Below the pieces are notes generated by a model. It saw only the letters and a list, made by a program, of their open reading frames with translations, was not told the origin of the DNA and searched no databases. Below, in pieces: positions 44,744 to 56,638 of a stretch of DNA of 64,000 nt (the stretch's first letter is position 1; every line of letters begins with the position of its first letter). Both the position numbers and the translations under genes were made by a program. The stretch is taken from contig NC_087151.1 in the NCBI RefSeq assembly GCF_035594125.1, positions 17,605,001 through 17,669,000 on the forward strand. The letters are read 5' to 3'. Source of the stretch: Scylla paramamosain (taxonomy: Eukaryota > Arthropoda > Malacostraca > Decapoda > Portunidae).

Positions 44744-46571
44744 TCAAACCATCAAGTCATTCCGGTCCACCTTCTCCACTCCCTCGTTTGCTTTATATAT
44801 TGCAATCATGTCTTCCTTTTCTCTCCTTTTTTCCAACATTGGTAGATGTAACCTTGCCAATCTCTCTTCATATATCAAGTCTCTGATATTTGGTACCATC
44901 TTCATTGCTACTCTCTGAATTCTCTCCAATTTCCTTATATGCTTTTTCGTGTAGGGCAACCACATTACCGCTGCATATTCCAGTCTTTGTCTAATCAGTG
45001 ATATAATCAATCTTTCTTTCATCTATATATGCAAAAGCCAACCTTATTCTTCTCAACAAGTTATAGGTTTCTCCTGTAATTTTCCTGATGTGTTTCTCTG
45101 GGGTTAAATTCACACTGTAACACCTAGATCCTTTTCCTCTTCTGCTCCACTCAACCTTTCACCATTGAATGCATGATTTCCTTTTACTTTCCTTGCATTC
45201 TTTCCAAATTCTATTACTTTACATTTCTTCAGATTAAATTCCATTTTCCATCTATGAAGATCTTGTTCATATCTTCTTGTAATAATCCACAATCCTCCAC
45301 ATTCTCAACTTTTTCCACAACTTGGCATCATCCATAAAAAGGCTCATGTAGCCATTCATACTCTTAGTCATATCATTTATATAAACTGCAAACATGACTG
45401 GTGCAAGTACTGAACCTTGGGGTACTCCACTTGTGACTTTCCTCCATGATGATTGCTGATCTTTTACCTCCGTTCTCATCTCTCTGTTAGTCAAGAAATT
45501 TCCCATCCATCTCAGCAGGTCATCCCTTAGCCTACCGTCATCCTTCAGCTTCTACAGTAATTTCCTGTGCGGCACTTTATCAAAGGCTTTCTTCAGGTCT
45601 AAATGAACACAATCTACCCAACCATCTCTCTCCCTCTTGCATTATATTCACCACTCTAGAATAAAAAGTTTATAACACATGATCTCCCTCTCCTAATCCA
45701 AATTGTTGCTTTGTCATCACTTCATTTTCTTCTAGGTACTACATCTGTTTTTCATTCACTAATCATTTACACATCTTACACACCACACTTGCTACAGACA
45801 CAGGTCAGTAGTTCAAAGGCTCCTCTTTGTTACCACTTTATAGATTAACACTATATTGGCTCTCTTCCATTCAATCAGGACTCTACTTTCATTTAGGGAA
45901 CTGCCAATAAAACTGTGGACCACCCATATCAACTGCTTATTGCATTCTTTCAATATCCATCCTGACACTCCATCAGGTCTTAGGGCCTTTCTGACATCCA
46001 ATCTCTCCAACTGTTTCTGGACATCTCCTTCAGTCACTTGGATTTCCCTAAGACCCATTCCCTCACTCATCTCACTCTGCCCCACAAAAATTCTTTCTTT
46101 TGTGAACATTGCTTGAAAACTCTTGTTCATCAGCTCTACCATTTCGGCCAGATCCTCAAACATTTGACCCTTCATCTTCAACCTGTTTATTCCGTCTCTA
46201 TTTTTCATTTTGCTATTCACATATCTGAAGAATAGTTTTGGTTCCTTCTTACATTTGCCCATAGCATCTTTTTCAGAAATTTTCCTTTTTTCCCTAATAC
46301 CCCTTACATACTAATTTCTTGTAGTTCTTTAGTTTTGCCACAGCTCCTGTGTACTTTTCCTCCTCTATTTATTTCATGCCTTTTCCCTCTCTTCCCTCAC
46401 TATTTCACATCTATTATACCAGTCATTGTTATATATTCTCTTTGTATTTACTTTTGATACATATCTTTTCACTCCGTCCTCATATATATTGATGAAAGCT
46501 TCCCACTTCTTTTGCACATTACTTGCTTGGATAAATGCACTGCAGTCCACCTCACCAAGGTATTTCCTCAT
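44744..46571 (-). pseudogene. LINE-B reverse transcriptase, fragmented
   Basis: Pieces in order: 46571-46374 and 46262-45813 (pre-RT; GKCKKEPKLFFRYVNSKMKN and RPDGVSGWILKECNKQ), 45506-45267 (SGVPQGSVLAPVMFAVYIND; the active box reads FMDDAKL), 45292-45110 and 45022-44744 (RLEYAAVMWLPYTKKHIRKL). Loss of the FADD box and several shifts show long decay. Confidence 0.82.
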
Positions 46572-46944
46572 TTCTTAAAAATTTGTCTCACTATAGTTAA
46601 ATCTTTAATTTCTGGAATCTTCATCTACTTTCCTCTCTTTTTCTTTAATGTGAAACCCTACCATTACGTGGTTGCCTTTTCATATTGGACAATCATAGTT
46701 CATGTCTTCTGTAATATCTATTTCTTTTGACAATACCAAATCAAGTCTTGATGGCTCCTCTCCTCCTCTGTATCTAGTATTTTCCTTGACGCATAATATT
46801 ATTCATTGTTTTCTTTAATTTTCTTTACAAGCCATTTTTCTGTCTCACTTAGCAACTGTTCATGCTCTTGCCTATTCTAGACCTTTGTTTTTTAGTGGGA
46901 CATACACCACTGTAATATATCATCTTCCTCTTCTTTTTATTAGT

Positions 46945-47340
46945 TTAAAATGTAAGCCTTCCACCAAGCCTTCTGCCTTTTCCGCACTCTCCACCCTGAT
47001 ATTCTTTTTTTACAAGCATCATCACTCCTCCTCCACCTTTTCCACATCTGTTTCTTAACCACATGTTGTAATTTCCCATTCCTAAACTAGATGTCTCTGA
47101 ATCTCTTAGTTTGGTTTCTAACATTGCCATGATGTCTGGTTCATTTGTTTTTATAAATTCATTTACTTCATCAGTCACAGAGACTAAACCATCAACATTA
47201 ATGCATGCCACTATCCATATCCCTTCCTTTCTTACAGCTGTGCTTCCACACCCTTCACTCTTCAAGTGTACCACTTTCTCATCCTTAGGTCCATTACTCT
47301 CCAGAACAAAGTTCCCTTTCATCTTGTGTTCTCTGTTCAT
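46945..47340 (-). pseudogene. LINE-B endonuclease N-terminal part
   Basis: VACINVDGLVSVTDEVNEFI, DIMAMLETKLRDSE and NMWLRNRCGKGGGGVMMLVK correspond to the start of apurinic-type endonucleases (catalytic Glu in LETKL). The last motif is the same as GGGGVMILVRK at the start of copy 1. Confidence 0.75.
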
Positions 47341-47636
47341 TCCTTACTTTTACTTCTCTTCTCAATATAGTGAGTTTCTTCCTTTCTTCCTCATTCATTT
47401 CTCTTCTAATCCAGATTTGTTTATACTCATTACTCTTGGCTAGTTTCCATGCATTTGCCAATACTTTTTCATCTGCTATTTAGGGTTTTAGTTTAATTTT
47501 CATTGGTCTACTTTCTCCTTTTCCATATTTTCCATTATTGTTCATTTCCTTTAGTTCATCCTCCATCTTTCTATCATCTTTGTTCATCACACTGTTGTAA
47601 CTGAGCTGTTTTTCTCTGATCTACTTCTCTTTTATA

Positions 47637-48293
47637 CTAATTTGTTATCTCACTTTCTTCAAGGCCAAAGATCACTACACTTTTCCTTTTATCTGCAGTG
47701 TTTCTTACCAGATGTTCCTTTTCTTTTATTACTTTTATGATCTCCTTTGTCAAGCCTTTTTTACTCTTCTGGTCCTTCACTATCTCTTTATAACTCACTT
47801 TTTTTTTTTTCCAACTCCTCATACGTATTGACAGATCTTCCTGCCATTTCCTTAACTAGGTCTTGACTTTGTTTAATTTGCTTTTCCCTGTTTGTGTCTT
47901 AGACTTTTATATTTCTCATCTTTTCCTCCAGTATACTTAGTTACATTTCTCTAGATTTCATCACTTTTTCCATATTCCATTTTAACTACCTACATCTTGA
48001 TTTGGTTTTTCTTATCATCTGTTTGTTTCTGCACCTCTTTCTCTATCATTCAATTCCTTCCTTAGTGTATTATTATCCTGATTTAAACTTGTATTTTAAA
48101 CTCCTAGGTCTCTTACCTTCTCCCAGATCTCATTTTTCACCTCCAGCATGATCAATTCCCTTTCATTCCATTTTTTCTGTAACTGGCTGTGTTCACCTTC
48201 AAATCCACTAAAGTCTAAAACACCCATTCCCTTTGGTGTCCCATTGTCCACTATGATCAGCTGACAACTGTAGACAAAGCTTTCAGCTGACAC
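47637..48293 (-). pseudogene. LINE-B ORF1-like region
   Basis: Fragments with a coiled-coil-like stretch (LQKKWNERELIMLEVKNEIW, 48096-48293) and, downstream, a Lys-rich part ending KRKSVVIFGLEESEITN (47637-47822). The pattern 'basic coiled coil then VVIFGLEES' resembles the RNA-binding ORF1 proteins of CR1/L2 LINEs. Too broken for a full domain call. Confidence 0.45.
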
Positions 48294-48362
48294 TCCTTAC
48301 TGATGCCAAAAAGTATAGTTTACTGCCTTTTTCTTCAGTCTTCTTTTCCCACTTTTTACAGA

Positions 48363-48365
<3 letters not shown>

Positions 48366-48428
<63 letters not shown>

Positions 48429-48460
48429 AATGAATGCCACCACATAAAAATATCTATCTA

Positions 48461-48557
<97 letters not shown>
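48366..48557. repeat. (TG)n then (TA)n microsatellites between two LINE-B copies
   Basis: (TG)n at 48366-48424, then 40 bp including TATCTATCTATC, then (TA)n at 48465-48557. It lies at the 5' boundary of copy 2 and 90 bp from the 3' tail of copy 3. Confidence 0.95.
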
Positions 48558-48559
<2 letters not shown>

Positions 48560-48644
48560 TGGAATGATAATAAGAATGGATGGTGGAGGTGGATGGCGGT
48601 GTACTCGATTACAATTGCAATTCCAGTAAAGTATCAGAACTGCA

Positions 48645-51180
48645 AGTGTGTGTGTATTTACCTAGTTGCAACATACAGGAAAAGAGCTATGCTCATGCTG
48701 TCCCATCTCCATGTCTATTTTTATCTAACTGTCTTAAATTCATTTATCATATTTGCATCAATGACTTCTCTCTCCAAAGCATTCCAGACCTCCATGGTTG
48801 TATGTGGGAAGTTATTTTCTTAACATTTCTTTTACATTTTTTTTTTTTTTCTCTCTGTCATGCCCTCTTGAGACTTGTATCTCACATCACCAAGTCCTTC
48901 CTATCAAGATTTTACATTCCTGTCATCACTTTGTAGTGTAATCAAGTCACTTCTATCTCTCTCTCTCTCTCTCTCTTCTGTTCCAATGTTATAAGACCCA
49001 ATTTTGACAGTCCTTCATACAGTAGATCCTTCAAACTTGGAGGTAACTTTGTTCCTGTTTTTTGTATCCCTTCCAATTTTCTTTTAGACTTCTTGGCACT
49101 ATGTGACCATACCACAGTGACATACATTGGTCACAATCAATTCTTTTATTATTTCTTCATCCAGATGTTTATATGCTGTCCTTATGTTTCTCAGTAGGTT
49201 ATATGTTTCTGTTGTAATCTTGTTTGTGTGTTTCTCTGGTGATAGCTTATCAGTAATTATTACACTAAGGTCTTTTCTTCTGTTCTTTTCCTGATTCTCT
49301 CCTCCAGTGAATAAACTTCTGTCTGTCTCTTGCCACTCTTGCCAAATTTTATTACACTGCATTCATTGAATTTCATCTGCCACTTTTGGGTCCACTCCCA
49401 GATCTTCTTTAGGTCCCATTGGAGTACTATAAAATCTTTTCTATTTTTCTCATTAATTTTGTATCATCTGCAAATAAGCTAATGTAGCTGGTTATTTCTT
49501 CTGGAATATTATTAATGTACACAGCAAACATTACCAGTGCCACCACAGAACCCTGTAGAACCCCACTTAAAAATTCTTCCATGCTGACCTTTGATCCTTA
49601 ATTACTGTTTTCATCTATCTACCTTTCCAAGAAGTTCTCCATCCACTTTAGCAGTCCTTCTTGCAATCCTCCAAAAATCTTCAGCTTCCATAACAGCCTC
49701 CTATGTGGTACTTTGTCAAATCCTTTGAGGTCCAAATAAATACAGTCTGCCCAACCATCTCTCTCTCTTGCATGATGTCTATAACTCATGAATAGAAACT
49801 CAACAGACTTGTAGTACATGATCTTCCTCTTCAAAAACCAAATTGTCTGTTTGTCAACACATTGTTTTCTTCCAAATTCTTGATCCATTTGTCTTTTATA
49901 ACTCTTTTGCATATCTTAACCACTACACTTGTTAATGACACTGGGCTGTAGTTTGAGGGGTTATCCTTATTTCCTCCCTTGAAAATCTACACTATATTTT
50001 CTCTTTCACAGTCCATTTGGACCCTTCCCTCTTTTAATGAATGTATTATGACTCTGTGGACCTTTTCAGCCAACTGCTAACTACACTCCTTTAAAATCCA
50101 ATTAGATACTCCATCTGGGCCTGTTGCCTTCCTTACATCTTGATCCTCCATTATCTTCTTCACCTCTTGTACCATAACATTTGATCCGTTCAACCCTGCA
50201 TCAACCATCTCTACATCCTCTTGCTTCTGAAAACCACTCTCTCTTTTAAAAATCTTTTGGAAACAGTTATTCATCACTTCAGCCATCCTTCTTGCCTCTT
50301 CATATACCACTCCAGCAACTTGTAGTTTATTTATTCCAACTATTTATTCCAACTTCCAATTCAGATATCTGTAAAATAATTTTGTTTGATCTTTGCATTT
50401 GTCTATGATGTTCTTTTCATAATTTATTTTCTCCTCTCTGGATAATAGTACATATTTATTCCTCACTTCTATGTATTTGTTCCACTGGTCACTTCTTTTA
50501 TTTCTCATCCATCTATCCCATGGTCTTTCTCTTTCCATTCTTACCTCCTCACATCTATTAAACCAGCCATTTCCTCTAAATCTTTTTGCAGATGTCTTTG
50601 GCACATATCTCTCTATTCCTTCATTATATATCTCAAGCAAACTGTTGCACTTTTCTTCCTCTCCTTTGGCTTCATCAAATTTACTCCAGTCAATCTCCTC
50701 AAAGTATTTCTTTAATTCACTGAAATTTGTTTTACCATAGTTCCACCTGTCTTTTTTATAGTCCTCTTTCCTTCTTCCATTTCCTCTTCTATACCAAACT
50801 CAAGTTTGTGTGACATGTGGTCACTCTTCCCTATTGGGGTCCTGAAGTTGAGGTCTTCAATAATTTCTGGTTCTTTTGTGAACAATAAATCCAATCTTGA
50901 GGGTTCTTCATTTATTCTGAATGTGGTATTTTCTTTCACCCACTGTGTTAAAACATTATCCATTACTATTTTCAGCAACCTGATTCCCCATGATAATTTG
51001 TTTCCTTGTGTTTACCAGTCCTCCCAACACACCTCCTCACAGTTGAAATTCCTCATGAGAATTAAATTTTCACTCTTTGCAATCAAGCTTTCCACATGTT
51101 CACTTGTATCCGTTAACATTTTTCTGTAATCCTCATTACTACATGATTTTGTTTTTTGGTGGAATGTATACCACTGCATA
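48645..51180 (-). mobile_element. LINE-B copy 3 (CR1-like), 5'-truncated, decayed
   Basis: The 3' end reads TGCAACTAGGTAAATACAC followed by a short (AC) run (48645-48668). Fragments: 49127-48942 and 49362-49099 (C-terminal part), 49912-49619 (RT; CIYLDLKGFDKVPHRRLLWK), 50310-50077 (RKATGPDGVSNWILKECS), 50640-50344 (IERYVPKTSAKRFRGNGWF) and 50978-50712 (endonuclease end, PIGKSDHMSHKLEFG). A short CT tract sits at 48954-48975. Non-functional. Confidence 0.82.
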
Positions 51181-51381
51181 GGGAAGGGGGAGGGGGGGAT
51201 TAAAGGCTGTGGCACTCCTGACCCACTCACTGCTGCTTTTATCAGATTTTCGCCTTTAACGTAAGGGGTTTCACTTCAATTAGTCTGGTATAATGGGTTT
51301 ACTGTATATAAAAATTAAGGAAATATTTATAGAAACTATAAATTAATAATAAATGGCAGCTTTTGCTTTGTCTTTTTATTG
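51181..51381. other. Spacer, then left part of a TIR-element copy
   Basis: From about 51305 the sequence matches 24245-24300 (AGGAAATATTTATAGAAACT), i.e. the right part of the TIR composite at 19348-24436. 51232-51302 looks like another CAG-type terminus next to TA (TACAGTAAACCCATTATACC on minus). Confidence 0.5.
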
Positions 51382-51568
51382 TCTGTATTTCTACCTTCCT
51401 ATGATTTGAATTCCTTCAAGAGGGATGTTTCAAGACACTTATTCATCAATTTTTTTACCACTGCTTTGACCCTTTTATGGGACTAGCATTTCAGTGGGCA
51501 TATTTTTTTATTGGATTTTTGTTGCCCTTGGCCAGTGTCCTTCCTACATAAAAAAAAAATAAAAAATT
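51382..51568 (+). mobile_element. LINE-A copy 7, 3'-end fragment with poly(A)
   Basis: The last 190 bp of LINE-A (TATTTCTACCTTCCTATGAT through GGCCAGTGTCCTTCCTACAT and poly(A)), inserted into the TIR-element copy whose sequence resumes at about 51569. Confidence 0.88.
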
Positions 51569-51697
51569 GAATTCAATCAACTTTGATCAAGAACCAAATT
51601 ATGGTACAGCAATCTAAGCAATTATGAGTTCAAAATTTTGTTTGAAAACCAATTTGTCCAAAAGGGGAGGTGTTCAGTAACCAAGGTTCCACTGTGT
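51569..51697. mobile_element. Right end of the CAGTGGAACC TIR element, second copy
   Basis: Matches 24310-24436 and ends AACCAAGGTTCCACTGTG. The match is interrupted only by LINE-A copy 7. Confidence 0.7.
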
Positions 51698-51834
51698 TAA
51701 TATTTGTGAGGAAAGATATCTGAATAGGAGGAGTGAAAGAAGTTTTACTGTGGCGAGAAACTATATGGATAATGGACAAGTTATAAATGGTATATTTTTT
51801 TCTTGGTGTCTCAACTTAAACTTTGCATTCAAAC

Positions 51835-51837
<3 letters not shown>

Positions 51838-51872
<35 letters not shown>
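51838..51872. repeat. (AG)n microsatellite
   Basis: 35 bp of AG repeat followed by a G-run. The surrounding 51700-52120 holds no recognised gene. Confidence 0.95.
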
Positions 51873-51876
<4 letters not shown>

Positions 51877-52119
51877 GGGGGGAGGTGGGATGGCTGCAGC
51901 AATTGGGGGAATACAGTTTGAGTGAAGATTAGCAGTAGATCACCACCCCACATACACCTTCCTGATCACCAAAAATTAATCCAAACTAAAACCATGCTGC
52001 CAGCTTTCCACCTGCCAATCTCAGGAAAGGATATGCCCTGCCCCCACCCTCCTGTTGGGAAAAAGCTAGCACTTCGCTATGGCAGGAAATAAATAGAGCA
52101 GGCAGATACAGTTAGGTAT

Positions 52120-53890
52120 GTGTGGTAGATTTTAATTTTAGGAATATTGACTGGGACCTGATGGTGGATAACACTGAAGCAGAATAATTTCTTAATATAA
52201 TTCAGGATATTTTTTTTTAAACAGGTAATCTTAGAACCCGCAATAGGGAATAATATTCTTGATTTAATTCTGACCAGGGAGGAAGCAGGTACACAGGTAG
52301 AGGTTAGAGAACAGCTAGGTAACAGTGACCATTATAAAATTAGGTACAAATTAAAATGGGAGGAAGCTTCTAGAAACAGAAATGCTAGTTAGATACCTGA
52401 CTTTAGGAGAACAGATTTTGAGGCAATGGATGGAGGGGAAGGTGAGATCCAGGACAGAGATGAGGGAGATAAGGCAATGTCAGGGAGGTGAAGTGAGGTG
52501 TGAGGGTGGAGGGCAGGTGAGAAGTGGCCTGATGAGTAGGGTGGGTGAGAGAAGGTGAGATATACTGAGGTGTGAGTTTGGGGTTGGCTGTTCAGGTTGT
52601 GCTGAGATGGGTGAGGTAAAGTTGAAGAGGGTGGAAGATGGAGTGGAGATGATGGAGGGGCTGAGATGGGGAGATTAGGGGAAGTAAATGTTGATGAGTT
52701 GTATAAATATTTTGTTGACAGATTATGTACATACAGGCTAGGAGTACGTTCCAAAGAGGGTTACGTAAGCTTATACATAACCCCCCTCCTTTTTTTGGGG
52801 AAGTTGATCAGCTGAAGCTAACAAAAGTGGCCGCCCACAGCCATCTTAGTAGAAGAGCTTGCTGACGACCCTGTACTTAACATTATGGACATTATTCATA
52901 GAAGAAATGAAGTCTTAAAGAGACAAGTGGAGGAGAGAGAGAAGAGAGGTCATAAAGTCCTGTGAGAGTCAGGGATATGTTCGTTTATCAACAGTATTCC
53001 CTGTGCGGGGGGGAAATGTACTACCTCTCTGGCCCTTGAGCTGCCGTTAGCTCACAGTGATGTCATCACGCCCAAAAATACATTCTGTAACATTACGTAA
53101 CGTTATGTAAATCTATTTGGAACACACCCCAATTAGCAAACATTCTTTATAGAACAATAAAATCTCAGGAGAATGACCCTAAGTGGATGACTTGTAGGTT
53201 AAAAGACTACATATGGTGGAAGAGAAGTATATGTAAGAGATTAAAGGCAGGGGAAAAGGATTTAAGGCCTCAGTATATTGAATTTGCTAGAACAATCAGG
53301 AAGTTAACGAAGAATGCTGAAAACAGTTACAAATTAAAGGTAGCTAGCCAGGCAAAGACTTACCCCAAGGGATTCTATCAAGTATATAGGAAGAAGAATA
53401 GAGAAATAATAGGTCCACTAAAGACAGCTGATGGGGAATTAGTTCTGGGGAAGAGATAAGTAAAATTCTGAATAAGTATTTTTTACAGTTTTCACTCAGG
53501 AAAACATTCGGGAAATGTCAGATAGTGAACAAATTTTTAGAGTAGAAGAGAATGAGAAGCTGTTAGATATTTCCATAACTAAGGAGATATTGGAACAGGA
53601 GAAAGATGGGCTGAAAAAATTCAAGCCACCAGGACCTTTCAAAATATATCTCAGAGTACTTAAGAAATACAAAGAGGTTATTAGTGAACTGATAATTACC
53701 ATCTTTAGGAAATCACTAGAGTCAGGAGAGGTACCAATAATGTGGAGGCAGGCGAATGTTGTACCATCTTTGAAAAAGGAAATAAAACGTTAACATCTAA
53801 TCATAGACTTTTCAGCTTAACTTCAATTGTAAGTAAAATAATTGAGTCAGTAATTGTGAGGAGTCATTTCACATTAAAAAGAACTTGAAA
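52120..53890 (+). mobile_element. LINE-C fragment (another CR1/L2-like family), decayed
   Basis: Endonuclease remnants (NNILDLILTREEAGTQVEVRE and LGNSDHYKIRYKLKWEE, about 52240-52370), then pre-RT (53187-53459; GKGFYQVYRKKNREIIGP-like, read YPKGFYQVYRKKNREI) and RT start (53515-53793; SGEVPIMWRQANVVPSLKK). It then decays near 53890. Sequence differs clearly from LINE-B in wording though related in layout. A MITE at 52741-53130 interrupts it. Confidence 0.7.
52741..53130. mobile_element. MITE with ~37-bp terminal inverted repeats
   Basis: The left end GGAGTACGTTCCAAAGAGGG and the right end (complement GGGGTGTGTTCCAAATAGAT) pair over about 37 bp, continuing into TTACGTAA/TTACATAAC. The interior shows no ORF. 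It splits LINE-C. The target duplication is unclear. Confidence 0.65.
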
Positions 53891-54462
53891 GAAGGGAAAA
53901 TGCTGCATTTTCTGATGATATTTCGCATTGTTTTGACTGATAGGTAATGTTATCTGACTGTTTCATGGTTGTGACTTTAATCCTGGAGCAGTGTTGTTTT
54001 TTAATTTATTGGTACTTTCTTACATCATCTCAACATAATTATGTGCAGGTGAGGAAATATATATTTTGCAATATTATAGTTGACATGAAGCCAAAACAAG
54101 GAGAAAATTAAAGTTGGCTCAGAACTCACACATGCGAACTCTAAACACAACCACAGTCCACCACCACACCTCGCAAGTCTTTCCTCTGCTCTGTCTGCTG
54201 CTACCCTACTGCTACTCTTCTCGAGAAAATGGACCAAGAACCTTAATGGACAAGTCTATTAATACTTCTTGCTGTATTTTATGGAATAACTACCTAGATG
54301 ACAGTTTTTCCTAAGAGCAATGGTGCCTGTATTCTGGCAGTGGGGCTGTGATTCGTTTTCAGCACAAAAACGCTTACAACTCAATTACTACTGAAAACAT
54401 CTACACACACACACTGCAGCAGGGAGATCATGTGTTACAAACTAGCTGAGTTTTTATTCTAG
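53891..54462. other. No gene recognised
   Basis: AT-rich sequence; no conserved frame seen. Confidence 0.5.
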
Positions 54463-55641
54463 AGTGGTGGATATAATGCAAGAAAGAGATGGATGGGGAG
54501 ACTGTGTTTATTTAGACCTGAAGAAGGCCTTTGATAAAGTGCCACACAGGAAATTGTTGTGGAAGTTGAAGCATAATGGTGGGCTAAGGGGGGGGGGGCC
54601 TACTGAGATGGATGGAAAATTTCTTGACAAAGAGAGAAATGAGAACAGTGGTGAAAGATCAAAAATCATCATGGAGGAAAGTCATAAGTGGAATACCCCA
54701 AGGCTCAGTACTTGCACCAATCATGTTTGCAGTTTATATAAATGATATGATGGAGAGTGTGAACAGCTACATGAGCCTTTTTTTGCGGATGATGCAAAGT
54801 TGCTGAAGAAAGTTGAGAGTGCAGAGGACTGTGGAACATTACAAGAAGACCTGAACAAGATATCAGAGTGGAGTTATAGATGGGAAATGGAATTTAATTT
54901 AAAGAAGTGTAAAGTAATAGAATTTGGAAAGAGTACAAGAAGAGTAAAAGGAAATTATGTGTTGAATGGTGTAAGGTTGAGTGGAGCAGAAGAGGAAAAG
55001 GATCTCAGTGTTACAGTGACTGGGAACCTGACCTCGGAGAGACACATTAGCAAAATTACAGGAGAAACCTATAACTTGTTGAGAAGAATAAGGCAGGCCT
55101 TTGCATATATAGATGAAGAGATGGTCAGGAAGATGATCGTGTCGCTGATAAGACCTAGATTAGAATATGCAGCAGTAGTGTGGTCACTATACAAGAAAAA
55201 GGATATAAGGAAGTTGGAGAGAGTTCAGAGAGCAGCTACAAAGATGGTACCAAGTATCAGGGACTTGTCATATGAAGAGAGACTGGAAAGGATACATCTA
55301 CCAACGTTGGAAAAGAGGAGAGAAAAGGGAGACTTGATTGCAATATATAAAGCATATGAGGGAGTAGAGGAGGTGGACCAGAGCAACTTAATGGTCTGGG
55401 ATACACAGGACACTAGAGGACATGGAAAGAGGCTGAAGAGGAGTGCTTGTAGAAGAGACATCAAAAAGTATAGTTCCCCATATAGAAGTATTAATGTATG
55501 GAACAGTCTGGATGAGTAGATAGTAAATGCAGAAAGTATACATGGATTCAAGGCTAAGTTGAATATTAAAAGATATGGAGATGGGACAGCATGAGCATAG
55601 CTCTTTTCCCATAAAGCACAACTAGGTAAACAACTAGGTAA

Positions 55642-55679
<38 letters not shown>

Positions 55680-55694
55680 ACACACACACACACA
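54463..55694 (+). mobile_element. LINE-B copy 4 (CR1-like), 5'-truncated, young, CA tail
   Basis: Starts inside RT (GWGDCVYLDLKKAFDKVPH) and ends with CAACTAGGTAAACAACTAGG and (AC)n at 55644-55694. The tandem 3' motif is the same as in copy 1. Confidence 0.9.
54464..55519 (+). pseudogene. LINE-B reverse transcriptase C-terminal half
   Basis: Three frame pieces: 54464-54600 (first catalytic Asp in YLDLKKAFDKV), 54612-54790 (SGIPQGSVLAPIMFAVYIND) and 54800-55519 (EMEFNLKKCKVIEFGKSTRR, RPRLEYAAVVWSLYKKKDIR, IRDLSYEERLERIHLPTLEK). Frame changes coincide with a G-run near 54585-54598 and a T-run near 54777-54784, the latter just before the ADDAK box. Otherwise well conserved. Confidence 0.85.
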
Positions 55695-56156
55695 GTGCAA
55701 GGCTTTTTTTTTTTATGGACTGGTGGTGTGGTGTGGATTTGCCCCCACCTTTGACATTGTTCCTGGATTTGTTTGTTCCATTATTATCTTAACATATTTC
55801 ACAGACAGAGCAATACTAATTTGTCAGTTTATCCCCATACAGGCATTGATGATATGTAAAATCTATAATAAGACTGCAGTATGACAGTTTTACACTTGTA
55901 CATAGAGTATTTTTTTGTACACTGTTATCATTCATTACTTTTGTTTTCTTGCTCCATTCCTATCCTAATATATTCCACTGACAAGAGAATGGTATTTGCT
56001 CTGATAACTCTGTACAGATGTTGATAATATGATTGTTGTGCCATCTGCAGGTGCACACTGAACCTATCTCAGGGGCTATGGTATGTTTAAAAGATATAGA
56101 ATGTAGCCTGCTATGGTGAATTAAACAAAGCTAGAGTATCAATGGTCAACCTGTAC
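55695..56156. other. Non-coding, with an imperfect internal duplication
   Basis: About 55760-55855 resembles 55940-56035 (TCCATTATTATCTTAACATA against TCCATTCCTATCCTAATATA), period about 180 bp. No gene seen; presumed TRPA intron. Confidence 0.5.
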
Positions 56157-56303
<147 letters not shown>

Positions 56304-56334
56304 GTTGTCGTTTTCAAACTCAAATGTGCTACAG

Positions 56335-56428
56335 GTGTGGTTGATGTTGATGATAAGAATAGCAACATAAGGAGGAGGCCACCCATGATGCTGAAGAGAG
56401 CTATATCAGTGCGGGAACGCTGGGAGGA
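56335..56428 (+). CDS. TRPA channel, exon upstream of the ankyrin exon
   Basis: The 94-bp exon lies between an AG acceptor (TGTGCTACAG) and a strong donor GTGAGTGG at 56429. It takes one base from the previous exon and leaves two bases (GA) that join G of the next exon to give GAG. It reads VVDVDDKNSNIRRRPPMMLK and then RAISVRERWEE, a basic N-terminal segment preceding the ankyrin repeats in the cytoplasm. The continuous open frame across the splice and matched phase support it. Without splicing the frame would meet TGA at 56430. Confidence 0.75.
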
Positions 56429-56522
56429 GTGAGTGGATATGACTTTGTTCCAACAGGCTTCATCAAATTAATATTGAATTCTATATCCTTGATTGAATAG
56501 TATATTTTAGGTCTTAGAATTC

Positions 56523-56525
<3 letters not shown>

Positions 56526-56609
<84 letters not shown>
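56526..56609. repeat. (AG)n microsatellite within a 210-bp TRPA intron
   Basis: 84 bp of AG repeat, followed by a pyrimidine tract and the acceptor TTTGCCAG at 56638. Confidence 0.96.
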
Positions 56610-56612
<3 letters not shown>

Positions 56613-56638
56613 TTGCTGAGTATTTTTTCTTTTGCCAG

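Larger units (their letters stand above)
44511..48365 (-). mobile_element. LINE-B copy 2 (CR1-like), near full length, decayed
   Basis: On the minus strand it runs from an ORF1-like region (48293-47637) through the endonuclease (47340-46945) and RT (46571-44744) to the shared 3' motif CACAACTAGGTAAATAGG at 44511-44530. No CA tail remains. Many stops and shifts. It is the only LINE-B copy here that retains the region upstream of the endonuclease. Confidence 0.85.

Noticed and set aside
52389..52754. 121-codon minus-strand frame rich in Ser/Pro/His
   Set aside because: Low-complexity composition in a purine-rich stretch lying inside LINE-C and the MITE border.
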